Shown: piece by piece, positions 11,262 to 21,228 of the stretch
How the letters are laid out: each line of letters starts with the position of its first letter
Position numbering within the stretch: the first letter of the stretch is position 1
Assembly (NCBI GenBank): GCA_031761405.1
Contig: JASEVX010000001.1
Span: 25,239,606-25,303,605 of the forward strand
Origin: Serripes groenlandicus
Lineage: Eukaryota; Mollusca; Bivalvia; Cardiida; Cardiidae
Reading direction: 5' to 3'
DNA length: 64,000 nt
Notes under the pieces: generated by a model
The model's database searches: none
What the model saw: the letters and a program-made list of their open reading frames with translations, nothing else
Told to the model about the DNA's origin: nothing
Program-made: the position numbers and the translations under genes

Positions 11262-11435
11262 TAGGATCTGACGACACGGCATCAAAGGTTATTTCGAATT
11301 GACCCAATACATTTAAATAATTCATGAGCAGGTGCTCGTCCTTCCGCCTAATGAAATCGCATGATACAACCAACGTTCGGTTCTGCTATCCAATTGGTTA
11401 CTATACATTCGGAACACTTGGCATTTACCGTTTTT
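11262..11435 (+). mobile_element. family L repeat, uninterrupted copy
   Basis: It provides the empty-site reference for 8228-8926. GATCTGACGACACGGCAT starts the match and ACTATACATTCGGAACACTTGG ends it. Its own ends and class are unknown. Confidence 0.6.
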
Positions 11436-11614
11436 CTATTTCGTTTATTTATATGGGTTAACTCTCACCATATTGATACCTTACGTTTGTTTGTAGGCGA
11501 CAATTTGATTGGCTGACACAAAGGTGAATATGAGACGACTTTAATTAAGTAATCATTACATCTTTACGAGCGTTTGCTATTGTAGCATTAACTAACTTTT
11601 GATAACTGATCAGG

Positions 11615-11856
11615 GAGAGCAATTGAAATCCAAGACTAGACTGCACGAATCCTTGCTCGACCCACATTATTTGCGACGTGTGACAAAAGACAATTTGCGT
11701 CAAATAATCTATGTGAAACCAGCAGAAGGTTGCTTGAACAAATTGTTGTGTATAATACTGATGTGAGAAAGCCAGGAACAACATGTTGTGTGAACTGACC
11801 GACGTGATATGACTGAAAATGTTGAAAACGACGTTTAATCACAATCAATCAATCAG
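11615..11856 (+). mobile_element. SINE, 5' part diverged
   Basis: The body has GACGTGTGACAAAAGACA, then CTATGTGAAACCAGCAG, TGAGAAAGCCAGGAA, GACGTGATATGACTGAAAATG and the tail GTTTAATCACAATCAATCAATC. The order matches the other SINEs. The Pol III head is barely detectable. Confidence 0.7.
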
Positions 11857-11929
11857 ATTAAAATCGCGCGAGCACATGTTGTGATGTTCGATATATATAA
11901 TATATTATAGTATTATTTTAACCAAAATT

Positions 11930-12105
11930 CATTTCCCACATACGACATATCAGTGGCAGACGACTATGACATCATCTAGACAAAAGTTGAAAAATTGAAA
12001 GCATTTTTTCATAAAATAGAGTTAAAAGCATTGTTTGAATTGCTCTCTTATAATCGTATTTTGTCGTCTGCTGTAGATGCGTCCAAATCCGTAACTGTTA
12101 CAGGG
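11930..12105 (+). mobile_element. family A MITE, old copy
   Basis: Remains of CATTTCCCACATACGACA, GGCAGACGAC and TTTGTCGTCTGCTGTAGATG in family order. No terminal duplication survives. Confidence 0.5.
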
Positions 12106-12399
12106 CACATTTTTATTGACCGGTTCTATTATCTTTACTCAGCCAAGGCTTTTTAATATAGATTTTTGTGTATATTTATCTAAGGCATCGGATCCAGATT
12201 AGTCCCTTATGTTTCCTTCGATAAGTATGCCAACAAATGCTGTTTATATTGGTTATTTTCCTAGTTCCCTACGTTTCGCCTAGGAATGTATCATTTATTG
12301 ACCAGTATTTATTGTTATTCCGATATTACGCATAACGCTTTTTTGTTTATGATGGTTCTTTTTTTTACTTATGTGGACTGTGGAATGCTCTGTCGGGAA

Positions 12400-12915
12400 C
12401 GACGTTGTCTATCATTCCGGGGGTCATTAATTCGGACCTGGTCCGGCCATTCATACGACCATTGGTTAGCCTCGATGATTGACAAGCGTCATTGTGAACA
12501 AAATCATTCGTTTTCCACAGGTCGCAAAAACAAATGATATGCGGGAATGAGCCATCTGCTTGCTAAGAAAGTGGGTTGTCTTGAGAGTACCAGGTGCATG
12601 AGAACCGGACAACACGTGATTATGTGACCTAGCCGCCGCGATGTTATTGACAACCTGTTGAAAACGGCGTTAACCCTTTCCCTCATATAGACGCTTTCTG
12701 ACGTCTCTGCAGCAGACGGCTTTTTGAAAACATAGTAAAAAAAGAAATTGCACAAAACGTGCAATTTCTCCTTTTGTCACAATGTTTACCACTTTTAGTC
12801 ATAGGTTATCCATTCAATTATAGAGATTTTCCATTATTTGACAAAATATGTTCAAAGTCGTCTGCTGCAGAATTGTCGTATGAGGGAAAGGGTTAAACTC
12901 TAAATGTTTGAGCAA
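12400..12915 (+). mobile_element. diverged SINE interrupted by a family A MITE
   Basis: The SINE runs 12400-12669, ending GCCGCGATGTTATTGACAAC then GTTGAAAACGGCG. It resumes after the MITE with TTAAACTCTAAATG, matching TTAAACTCCAAAC of other SINE tails. The interruption is 12674-12892. Confidence 0.7.
12674..12892 (+). mobile_element. family A MITE inside a SINE tail
   Basis: 219 bp, TTAA on both sides (12670-12673, 12893-12896). Uninterrupted SINE tails carry one TTAA at this place (for example near 32470), so the duplication is confirmed. The hairpin is TTGCAC-AAAA-CGTGCAA. Confidence 0.93.
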
Positions 12916-12978
12916 TCATACTGAATGGTCCATACGTTGTCACAATGTGTCGGATAGTATGGGGCAGAGTACTAGGAG

Positions 12979-13158
12979 CAGAGCTCTAGATAAGGGGCGT
13001 TTTCCTTATTTGACCCTCTAACCCTATGTTGTGGGTACTCAAAAGAATCGTCTCACTGAGACGATTCTTTTGAGTACCCACAACATAGGGTTTGCTTTAA
13101 TAATAAGAGATAAATTGTTGGAAAAAGAGCTGAATACCCCTCCTTATCTGGACCTCTG
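12979..13158 (+). mobile_element. family B hairpin MITE, complete
   Basis: 180 bp. The ends CAGAGCTCTAGATAAGG / CCTTATCTGGACCTCTG are imperfect inverted repeats, flanked by CTAGGAG and CTAGGGG, a probable 7-8 bp target duplication. CAGAG ends with such a duplication suggest hAT (inference). The centre is a perfect palindrome with 36-bp arms (13020-13055, 13057-13092) around a single base. Confidence 0.85.
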
Positions 13159-13159
13159 C

Positions 13160-13645
13160 TAGGGGTTGATCACATACACCTCGTTGGAGTCGACATTGAC
13201 ATTTCGGTGTCTAACTGGCGAATCGTGCATAATCCGATTTACAGGGTAATCTGAATCTACGCTGGTTACAATCTCCTTGTATCACAGCTTATAATGTATT
13301 AATATTCCTTGCGTATAGGTTGTATGTAATCCCTGTAGTAGACCAATGTTTGAAGACATTGTTAGAAAATGTGAATTTGCTCATGGCTCAATTTCTGACT
13401 AATTCTTTTCCGGGCCATTTCAATTATTATATCGGGGACATGAGGGAGAGCCCGTTCATGGAAAAAAAACGTACATGTTTGCTTTTCGGAACAGTAGAAA
13501 TCCAGATCAGACTGTACATTCACACATTCTGATCCAAGATCTACACTTTTCACATATTATTTACATAAGCTTGCAAGAAGGTTACGTCAACTTGTGTAGG
13601 TTCTAATAAGATAGAGAATATGCTGATCCAAACCCGCGTTGTTAA
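13160..13645. other. no gene seen
   Basis: Overlapping frames of 63-70 codons on both strands at 13320-13553 have no recognisable family and no splice or promoter context. Confidence 0.3.
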
Positions 13646-13649
13646 TTAA

Positions 13650-13872
13650 ACCTTTCCCTCATACGACAATTCTGCAGCAGACGACTTTGAACGTATTTTG
13701 TCAATACATAGAAAATCTCCATAACTGAATGGATAACATATGACAAAAAGTGGAAAACATTGTGGAAAAAGGAGAAATTGCACGTTTTGTGCAATTTCTT
13801 CTTTTGTCACTATGTTTTCAAAAAAGCCGTCTGCTGCAGAGGCGTCAGAAAGCGTCTATATGAGGGAAAGGG
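13650..13872 (-). mobile_element. family A MITE, near intact
   Basis: 223 bp, TTAA on both sides (13646-13649, 13873-13876). The first base of the left end is A instead of C. Hairpin TTGCACGTTTTGTGCAA. Confidence 0.9.
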
Positions 13873-14049
13873 TTAAGGTATGCCAACTTGTACGTGCATT
13901 TGTCCATGCACTTATTCCTATAGTAGTTACACTGCCTGTCTATAATTGTGGCCGACACGTTAATATTGACCATAACCTTTGACCGAGCAGAGGAAATTCC
14001 CTTTCACATTTGAAAACGTGTATTCCTTGGGACAAAGACAAAGCCCTTG

Positions 14050-14268
14050 ACCCTTAACCACTTTGCAGACTTATTTCGATGCATCTGAAGTACAAGACTT
14101 TTGAAATCATTTTGAAAAAAGCAGAAATAGCTCTTTTTGCTACAATGATTTTAACATTTATTTATTAACACTTATTCAATAAATATACTTTCACTTAAAG
14201 GGGTTTTACAATTGTTTTGTCTTAGATGTGTACAAAGTCGTCTGGCGCAGAAGTTGTGAAGGGTTCAA
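14050..14268 (+). mobile_element. family A MITE, old copy
   Basis: CTTAACCACTTTGCAGAC at the left and AAAGTCGTCTGGCGCAGAAG, GTGAAGGGTTCAA at the right. Heavily substituted. Confidence 0.5.
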
Positions 14269-14407
14269 TGCTTTCTAATGACGCCAGATTGTTTGATACT
14301 GTGACCTTGACATTGGCGAATATCCTTCTTCAAAAAAGAAGTATTGGTATTTTGCAACCGTTGTTTTTTTGACGTTTTACTTTTGCAGAATCTTAATTTT
14401 TATTCTA

Positions 14408-14633
14408 ATATTTTCTCGCATAAAGACGATTTTTGAAGAATCCGCAGCAGACAACTTAAGAACAAAAAATGTAACAATATGAGAAGTTTCTCAAAACCAC
14501 CAATTTCTCATTTTGTCACAACAGTTTATCAATTTTTTCAGTAGTATACCTTCATTTATAAAAAAGGTTCCATATGTTTTACTAAATGTGTTCAAAGTCG
14601 TCTGCTGTAGATTTATTGTATGCGGGAAACGGT
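14408..14633 (+). mobile_element. family A MITE, old copy
   Basis: CCGCAGCAGACAAC, then CCAATTTCTCATTTTGTCAC and AAAGTCGTCTGCTGTAG, ending GCGGGAAACGGTTTAA. Confidence 0.6.
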
Positions 14634-15120
14634 TTAAAATAGAAGCAAGGATTCAGGAAATAATGTGATGTGATGTGAAATAATGTGATACAAAGATTTC
14701 AAATCATGTCTTGTTTTTCATTTGTTCTCGTGTTCCATTAAATGAAAGTAAATTATCTCGACTAACGTGAAACTATAGAATTTGTAAACATAATTATCAG
14801 GTTAATTAGAGACGTTGTTATGACAACGCAGAAATCTACAATTAGAATCAACCGTCAACAAAGAGATGAGATTAAAAAAAAAGAAAAATCTAATTTTCTT
14901 TATTTCCCTTGAAAAGGCAATCCGACGACTCGACAACAGATGAAAACATTGTAGGAGTAAGAGAAACTGCTCTTTGTGAGACACGCTTCTAATAATTCTC
15001 AGAAAAGGTTTTATTTATAAAGATTTTCCGTTGATCACAAAGATTGCCTTAACGATCTTTGAGTTAGCTGAAGCCCATCAGCGAATGAGATCTTATTTGT
15101 CTCTTTGATTCATACCATTT
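14634..15120. other. no gene seen; scraps of family A
   Basis: About 14915-15035 has weak family A likeness (AAAACATTGTAGGAG, GAAACTGCTC). The rest is unstructured. Confidence 0.3.
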
Positions 15121-15367
15121 AGAGGGCTTGGCGTGAAACGGTTGTAACTCAAAACCTATTTTGAAAACCCTGGTTTAGGGGCAATTTTGACCCCTTTGTA
15201 AACAATGCAAATTTAGGTGCCATTGCTCAGAACGAGCAATGGCACCTAAATTTCCATTGTTTGCCAAGAAAAATGATTTAACGCTTATAAAGACTTTATG
15301 GCCTGGTGATTAAACTTGGTAAAAAAAATACCGATTTTAGTTACAACTGTTTCACACCAAGCCCTCG
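15121..15367 (+). mobile_element. family E MITE, intact
   Basis: 247 bp between ATTT (15117-15120) and ATTT (15368-15371), supporting a 4-bp target duplication independently of the copy at 8276. The central hairpin arms AATTTAGGTGCCATTGCTC / GAGCAATGGCACCTAAATT are perfect over 19 bp. Confidence 0.88.
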
Positions 15368-15390
15368 ATTTGGTCTCGTTGCATATTTAA

Positions 15391-15576
15391 CCCTTTCCCA
15401 CATCTGCAGCAGACGATTTTTAAAAACATATTGGCAAAGATGTTAAAAACGTCCTTGATTGAGAGTACTATTTAATAGAGTTGAAATCCTTGTGGTAAAA
15501 GGAGAAATTGCTCATGATGTTTCCAAAAATTGTCTGTTGCAGAGGCGTCAAAAAACGTCTGTATCTGGGGAAAGGG
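15391..15576. mobile_element. family A MITE, shortened
   Basis: 186 bp, TTAA on both sides (15387-15390, 15577-15580). The end CCCTTTCCCACATC is intact; the middle has rearranged. Confidence 0.8.
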
Positions 15577-15629
15577 TTAAGTCACCCTGTCATATAGTGT
15601 CATACATGGACAAACGGTACATTAAGAGC

Positions 15630-15712
15630 AATCTTCCTTTTGTCACAATGTTTTCAAAAGCCATCTGGTGTAATGTCGCCAATATATGTCTACGGGTGGA
15701 AAAGGTTTAAAA
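15630..15712 (-). mobile_element. family A fragment
   Basis: CTTTTGTCACAATGTTTTCA then CCATCTGGTG and a GGAAAAGG end. Left half absent. Confidence 0.45.
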
Positions 15713-16082
15713 ATTAGGACATGGTATTGTAGTTACAGGTTTAGATATTTAAGAATCGCTATTTACTTTAAAACTTTTGAAGATAAAAATGTAACACGTA
15801 CCTAATTGGATCAAGAATTTTGATACCGAGTTGACTGAAAACGTTTTTGGAAAGTTAGAGATTGTTCGTTCTACTTTTCTCACACTGTCAACTACTGCAT
15901 AGTAGGTCGGGTGCGTATGGGGGAAAAGGGTTTAAAACCTTATCAGATATATGAATTGGGTGAAATAATTGTACGTACATTGATTGTCCGTCCTTTCGTT
16001 GAAATAATGTTGGTTAACAAGAAAGAAACATGCTAAATGCTAAATTGATGACAGCAACATTAAACCAGAATCAACAATAATA
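15713..16082. other. no gene seen; eroded family A likeness
   Basis: GGAAAGTTAGAGATTGTTCG and GGGGGAAAAGGGTTTAAAA near 15850-15935 may be a very old family A copy. Otherwise nothing. Confidence 0.3.
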
Positions 16083-16086
16083 TAAA

Positions 16087-16295
16087 CCCTTTACCACATA
16101 CAGACGCTTTTAAACGTCTCTACAGCAGACGACTTTTGAAAACATAGTGACAAAAGGAAAAATTGCTCATAATGAACAATTTCACCTTTTTCCACAAAGT
16201 AATCAACTCTATTTTATAAAAAAAAAATCTCATTTATTTTCACGTTTTTGCAAAAATGGTTTCAAAATCATTTGCTTCAGATTTGTGGGAAAGGG
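16087..16295 (+). mobile_element. family A MITE, moderately diverged
   Basis: CCCTTTACCACATACAGACG to TGTGGGAAAGGG; flanks have drifted to TAAA and TTAT. The CAGCAGACGACTTTTGAAAA landmark is intact. Confidence 0.75.
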
Positions 16296-16469
16296 TTATG
16301 CCCGAGATATGACGTATCAAAACACATTCAATAAAGTTATACGTACATGTATGATACACATCGGAGATAAAAAGGTCTGCGTCACATACAAAAACCTCCA
16401 TAATAGACTTCGTGTCCTTTGATGTACCAGATCAGCCCGCGCTTCATCGCAGTCGGACTATAAGCTTCA

Positions 16470-16605
16470 CGAGTTCAGTTATATCACGGTGACATGTCAC
16501 CTATACCCATGTGTTTCCTGGCTTTCCCACGCCAGTGTTCACAATAAAACATTGACTGTTGTCGAACGTCGGAAATAATTTAAGCCAAGCTGGGATTTGA
16601 ACAAA
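16470..16605 (-). mobile_element. SINE fragment with internal deletion
   Basis: On the minus strand it reads from GTTCAAATCCCAGC (B box) through CGACGTTCGACAA to the complement of TATATCACGGTGAC. About 100 bp of body is missing compared with 22061-22391. Confidence 0.6.
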
Positions 16606-16831
16606 CCAACCCTGTATTGACAGACATAGAGGCTACCGGGGAAAGGTCTTCCACACTGTATTCGTACAGACATAGCGCACACTATAGAGTACGTCAAAAA
16701 CGTCAAAAATAGCTTAAACGTATAACAACGTAAATATGTGTATGAGGTAGCCACTGGATAACGGTTATGACCAAATGGTCACCCACAATGTGTATACAAT
16801 ATGATTGTACTTCCCAATTTAACCCTTTCTA

Positions 16832-16905
16832 ACCGCGTCGGTGGTGTAGTGGAAGAGCGTCCGTCTTTGGTGCGGAAGGACTCGGGTTCGATCCTCGGTT
16901 GGGTC
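16832..16905 (+). mobile_element. tRNA-like Pol III head (solo SINE head)
   Basis: TGGTGTAGTGGAAGAGCG is an A-box-like start and GGGTTCGATCCTCG a B box, about 35 bp apart. There is no clean acceptor stem or anticodon stem, so I read it as a SINE head rather than a tRNA gene. The TTAA of a family C copy follows at 16918. Confidence 0.5.
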
Positions 16906-16921
16906 ATATCAAATACTTTAA

Positions 16922-17101
16922 CTCTTTCAGCGCCAACGGCAATGTTGAGGTTATTGCAAACGATACTGATTCAGGCGAGTCAGCTCGTAACGAGCTGTCT
17001 CACCTGAAATCAGCATTGTTTGCTTTTTACTATTGAGAAATGGAGACGCCCGATTTTGAACATGGAAGAGTCTACTTTAATTAATTCGGCGCTGAAAGAC
17101 T
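16922..17101 (-). mobile_element. family C TTAA MITE
   Basis: It starts CTCTTTCAGCGCCAA after TTAA (16918-16921) and ends GGCGCTGAAAGAC near TTAA (17102-17105). The centre AGGCGAGTCAGCTCGTAACGAGCTGTCTCACCT is a hairpin. TTAA flanks suggest a piggyBac- or Kolobok-type origin (inference). Confidence 0.82.
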
Positions 17102-17163
17102 TTAAACATGGTAGTTATGTCTCCCCTCCTTGGCGCTCAGGGTTGCGAGGTTAGTATTATGAC

Positions 17164-17667
17164 TTATTGCATACTTTGATATTGTCCCGTTCACTTTGCA
17201 TTGAAGAAAGTGGTCATGATTTTTCGATCATGACCGCTGTCAAGGAGTGATCATGACCGTAGATAAGGACGTGCGAAAATTCTGCATAATTAACATGCTA
17301 GGGACTACTTTTGTTATGTAAACAAACATAGCTGAACTAAATATCATTGTTAAACCTCACGGGACTTTGTAATGTTAAATTCTCATATATTGATCATGGA
17401 CAATTTTTTAATGTCTCATGCTAACAGTACGTTTTTGACATGAAAACAGTCTAAAACGCGCGTCTAAAATGTTGGTTATGCACGTGCATGACGTCATTAA
17501 AAAAAATTACGTCACCGTTATAATTCAAACGGCATTTGCACAAAAATTACTACTTATATAAACAAACAGTTTGTTTTTAATTCGGAAGCAGATTTATCAA
17601 TTCTAGATAATAAAAATAACCTCCACAACGTAAAGCAAATAGTTTACAATATGAAAGTATGCAATAA
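17164..17667. mobile_element. 504-bp element with 22-bp terminal repeats
   Basis: TTATTGCATACTTTGATATT at 17164 faces AATATGAAAGTATGCAATAA at 17648, one mismatch in 22. Inside is a short direct repeat of GTGATCATGACCG. Coding capacity is nil. No target duplication is clear. It directly abuts the inverted repeat at 17671. Confidence 0.6.
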
Positions 17668-17670
17668 AAA

Positions 17671-17798
17671 GGTTATTGACCCTGTACTGTGAAATCATCG
17701 TTGGACCTCGATCTTTGGCGAACGTAGCCTCGCAAGCTCGGCAACGTCAACCAAAGAACTCGGTCCAACGATGATTTCACAGTACAGGGTCAATAACC
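17671..17798. mobile_element. 128-bp inverted-repeat element
   Basis: The first 37 bp, beginning GGTTATTGACCCTGTACTG, are perfectly complementary to the last 37 bp. Pairing continues imperfectly into CTTTGG/CCAAAG, leaving a loop of about 30 bp. Confidence 0.7.
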
Positions 17799-17844
17799 TA
17801 TATGACTGACTGGCTGGCTGGTGTCAATATAGATTGACCAGTAG

Positions 17845-17932
17845 TACTGGTTACTAACACGGGAACGCCGTCATATAAATGACACATTGTGGAAAGCGGT
17901 GTAAGAACACCTTAAAATCAATCAATCAAAAC
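17845..17932 (+). mobile_element. SINE tail fragment
   Basis: GCCGTCATATAAATGACAC, TTGTGGAAAGCGGTGTAA and AATCAATCAATC follow SINE tail order. Confidence 0.6.
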
Positions 17933-17935
17933 AAT

Positions 17936-18115
17936 TTAACGATTTCTAATATGCTGGCGACTTTTGAAAACCGTTTGCCAAAATAAAAATAATTGTTCAT
18001 ATTTAACATGTTTCTCCTTTTGCCATTATGTTTTCAACTCTAAAAGTTCAAGTTCAAGTATGATTGAAATTATAATTACCACCGTCTGCTGCAGATACAG
18101 TGAAAAAGAGCTAAA
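17936..18115 (+). mobile_element. family A MITE, old copy
   Basis: GGCGACTTTTGAAAACCGTT, TTTCTCCTTTTGCCATTATG and ACCGTCTGCTGCAGATA are in order; terminal repeats are gone. Confidence 0.5.
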
Positions 18116-18327
18116 TTAAAAAAACACTTCTTTTCTCGAGGCAGGGTTTCAATGTTAAAGTTGATATCTAATCGTGTAAAATCTGCGATAATCAGGCAGG
18201 GTTAATTAGATAATTATATTTTTGAAATAATAGTGTATCGGAGGTTATCAAAGTGGGTATTTTATGTTTAAACATTGTAAGTTTAGTATGATTTAAATGT
18301 TGCGCCCGTACGCGCCAATAGGTACAC

Positions 18328-18352
18328 GAACAGAACAGAACAGAACAGAACA
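18328..18352 (-). repeat. (GAACA)n pentamer tract
   Basis: Five units of GAACA, the complement of the TTCTG tract at 1960. It may be a LINE tail on the minus strand. Confidence 0.6.
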
Positions 18353-18974
18353 TATTTTCATTACACGTAAACTTTACAGTTTTTTGTATAAACATATCAA
18401 CATTATAAGTATACTATGTAGTGAGCGATATTCTTAAGCAACATAATTCACATAAAGGACGAACGTTTGTAAATCATCAAACTAATGTACAATATATTTA
18501 AAAGTCAAATTGACAATATATGAATTGCTACCACTATCGGATCTGGTTTTTTTTGTATGCTACTTCACAGTCCATGTGACAACAATATGGTAAAAAGATT
18601 AATTAATTGCTCATTATTAGTAACTGCTCCTTTTATTAAAATAGTTGAAACTCATTTTCCTAACTGTAACATCAGTCTGTCTCGATATTGTACTTTGTTG
18701 GTTTTTTCACCCAGATGGTTTCAGATTGAAATAGTCCAACATTGGTAAATTGCATACACTGTTAAGATATGTATGCATCCCTTTACGTAAAGTTGATTTA
18801 TACCATCCTGCCAGGGGGACGTAGACAACTGTTTAAAGTATAGTCGTTACTTGTAACATCGGCGATTGCGTTCAAAACGGTCCTATCTAAGGCTTGTACT
18901 AAAACGTAAATAACGTTGTATGGAAGAACTCCCAAACGACATGTACATAAATATTTTGTACCGTTTTTGACAAT
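18353..18974. other. no gene seen
   Basis: A 63-codon frame at 18557-18748 has no recognised features. AT-rich background. Confidence 0.3.
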
Positions 18975-18993
18975 GGGGGGGGGGGGGGGGGGG
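18975..18993 (+). repeat. 19-nt G homopolymer
   Basis: An uninterrupted G run that touches the end of a family B copy. Length may be unreliable in the assembly. Confidence 0.8.
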
Positions 18994-18996
18994 ACT

Positions 18997-19191
18997 CAAA
19001 AGTCCAGACAAGAAGGGGGTAAACAGCTCTTTTCCCCACAATATCTCACTTATTATCCAACCAAACCCTATGATGTGGGTACTCAAAAGAATCGTCTCAA
19101 TGGGACGATTCTTTTGAGTACCCACATCATAGGGTTATATTGTAGAGTAAAGATTTTAGAGCATGCAAAAAGCCCCTTATCTAGAGCTCTG
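18997..19191 (-). mobile_element. family B hairpin MITE, complete
   Basis: 195 bp, oriented opposite to the copy at 12979. The central palindrome 19064-19136 has 33-bp perfect arms around a 7-nt loop. Relative to 12979 the left arm reads ATGATG instead of ATGTTG and the right arm CATCAT instead of CAACAT, so pairing is preserved. Confidence 0.83.
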
Positions 19192-19280
19192 AGTCCTAGG
19201 GTTAAATTTTTCTTTTGTGTGAACGGGCAGAATCTGTTATATAGGGAACATGATGCACTGTCGTTTAGTCTGAATTCTTA

Positions 19281-19430
19281 ACACAGTCGCAATGTTAGGC
19301 GGCTTTTTTCCTGAAATGTGCATTGTTTGCTACTTAGACATTAAATATTTGGACGAAATATGGAGTGGTCCAATTTTCAACTTGGAAGAGTCGACTTTGT
19401 CAAATTCGGCAGTGACGGAGTCGTATCTAA
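19281..19430 (-). mobile_element. family C MITE, deleted copy
   Basis: It keeps GCATTGTTTGCTACTTAGAC, CAACTTGGAAGAGTCGACTT and the end GGCAGTGACGGAG. A TTAA precedes it (19277-19280). Confidence 0.6.
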
Positions 19431-19510
19431 TTATAGTTCTCAATTTGTAGAATATTCTAAATTTTAAGTAAATATAAAATTCTGATTGGCTTCATTATAT
19501 GAGTTAATAT

Positions 19511-19680
19511 CGAGGGATTGGTGTGAAATGGTTGTAACTAAAAACCTTCTTTGAAAACCCTGGTTTAAAGGGCCATTTTGACCATTTTCTAAACAATGCA
19601 AATTTAGCTTCCATTGCTCAGAACGAGCAATGGCATCTAAATTTCCATTGTTTACCAAGAAAAATGATTTAACGCTTATA
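19511..19680 (+). mobile_element. family E MITE, right end missing
   Basis: It starts CGAGGGATTGGTGTGAAAT and includes the central hairpin TCCATTGCTCAGAACGAGCA; the match stops at ACGCTTATA. Confidence 0.75.
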
Positions 19681-20120
19681 TTATATCTCGTTAAAGCTGT
19701 TGAACTTCAGAAAATAATATATTATTGTCAATGTTTTAAAACTATTCACAAGTTGTCTTGAAATATTAGAATCATAATTTAGGGATAAAATTAGAGTAAT
19801 CATTTCTCTTTCCAGTACCAAAAACATCTAAATATTGATCGTGTATACTTCATTTTTACTGGGTAGACATACACAGTAATCCAAATTTTGTTCATTCATG
19901 ACTTTCAATTGACAGTTTTTCAACATTTACTGCCAAAATAGTTTTGAACTACTTATTACTTACTTTGTTGTGAATATAAGCAATATTTGCAGAAGTTTCA
20001 ACATTTGGAAATGTTGATTTTCGTGCTGAAGTTCAGCACGTGAATGACTGAGAACATGATCAAGCTCACATAAACTAATATTGTCAAGAAATGCTTATTG
20101 GTACCTTTTTACAAGGACGG
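19681..20120. other. no gene seen
   Basis: AT-rich. The palindrome TCGTGCTGAAGTTCAGCACG at 20022-20041 is notable but isolated. Confidence 0.3.
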
Positions 20121-20129
20121 GTATAACAT

Positions 20130-20200
20130 CGGTCCACCTGTGAACAAAGACCAGATTGATTACTTCCCAATGGCTGGTCTTTAAAGACAGGTTTGACTGT
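20130..20200 (+). repeat. family M inverted repeat
   Basis: ACCTGTGAACAAAGACCAG faces CTGGTCTTTAAAGACAGGT. Similar text lies at 44567-44640 and its duplicate at 61388-61460. Confidence 0.5.
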
Positions 20201-20251
20201 ATTTAGAATTACTGATGAATACACGGTTGTTTTACGTTAAAATGAAATTGG

Positions 20252-20715
20252 TAGAAGCAAATGTGTTCTTTTTGTAAAACAAACGAAGAAACTCTCATAG
20301 ATATACGTCTTTGCTATGAATGCCGAAAGGTTAAACCGTTACTTCAAATTATTTTACATAATCTGAGGGAACTCGATCCAACTATACAAATAACTAGCTC
20401 AGACAAACTTTTAGGATTTCGTAAAAAAAAACTTAAGCCTGGTCATCTTGTTTTTAGAAGTAAAACGTGATATACATATTTTCCTGTAAAACAAAATGAA
20501 TTGTTCCATCAATAAATGGTTTAAGAAACCGATTACGTTTAGCCTGAATATTGACAACTCCACAAGACAAGCCGACTCAGACAAAGAAAGCTGGGCAATT
20601 GTAGGATTTGTGTTACAAAGCCACTCTGAAACGGCGTTAAATATCATTAAAATAAATTACCGTAGGGAAAACCTTAGAAATTGTATTTTTTATGACATCA
20701 CTGTAAAAGAAAATA
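20252..20715 (+). pseudogene. LINE reverse-transcriptase C-terminal fragment
   Basis: The 69-codon frame starting at 20261 begins with a Cys-Ser-Phe-Cys motif followed by EET and then a CYECRKVKPL stretch. That spacing matches the Cys/His knuckle after the reverse-transcriptase domain in LINE ORF2 proteins; the usual His is replaced. An in-frame TAG sits just upstream (20252). Further fragments in other frames to about 20715 (for instance TALNIIKINYRRENLRN) look like the continuation after frameshifts. I read it as a dead 3' piece; the clade is not assigned. Confidence 0.5.
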
Positions 20716-20759
20716 TATGATGTGTATTTTGAATTATATATACTAACAAAGATTAACTA

Positions 20760-20995
20760 ACACATATACAAGCCGGTAGGCGACGTAGGATTCGCTTTGG
20801 TTGTGGGTCCTTAGCAACGAAATCAAACGCACGCACCCTGAGCCAGTATGGCACCTGTTCACCAAGTTTCATCGGAATCGGGCCGTCGGTTTGGGCTATG
20901 GAGCGTCGCTTTACAAACAAACAGACAGGCAGACAGCCGGAAAAGCCTGACAATAAGGGATATCTAACGAGGCGAATCCCAATATCATCTTATTT
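20760..20995 (+). repeat. dispersed repeat fragment ending in (ACAG) tract
   Basis: ACCAAGTTTCATCGGAATCG then GGGCCGTCGGTTTGGGCTAT and ACAAACAAACAGACAGGCAG form a phrase common in retroelement 3' regions of invertebrates (from memory, not searched). No coding frame. Confidence 0.4.
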
Positions 20996-20996
20996 G

Positions 20997-21228
20997 AGAG
21001 AGGAAGGCCACGACCTACACACATATATATATATATATATCATAATGTATGAGAGGGGATGGCCACGACCTACACACATATATATATCATAATGTATGAG
21101 AGGGGATGGCCACGACCTACACACATATATATATATCATAATGTATGAGAGGGGATGGCCACGACCTACACACATATATATCATAATGTATGAGAAGGGG
21201 TGACCACGACCTACACACATATATATTC
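20997..21228 (+). repeat. tandem repeat, about 48-bp unit x5
   Basis: Units read GTATGAGAGGGGATGGCCAC then GACCTACACAC and (AT)n, ending CATAAT. Unit length varies with the AT tract. Confidence 0.9.
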
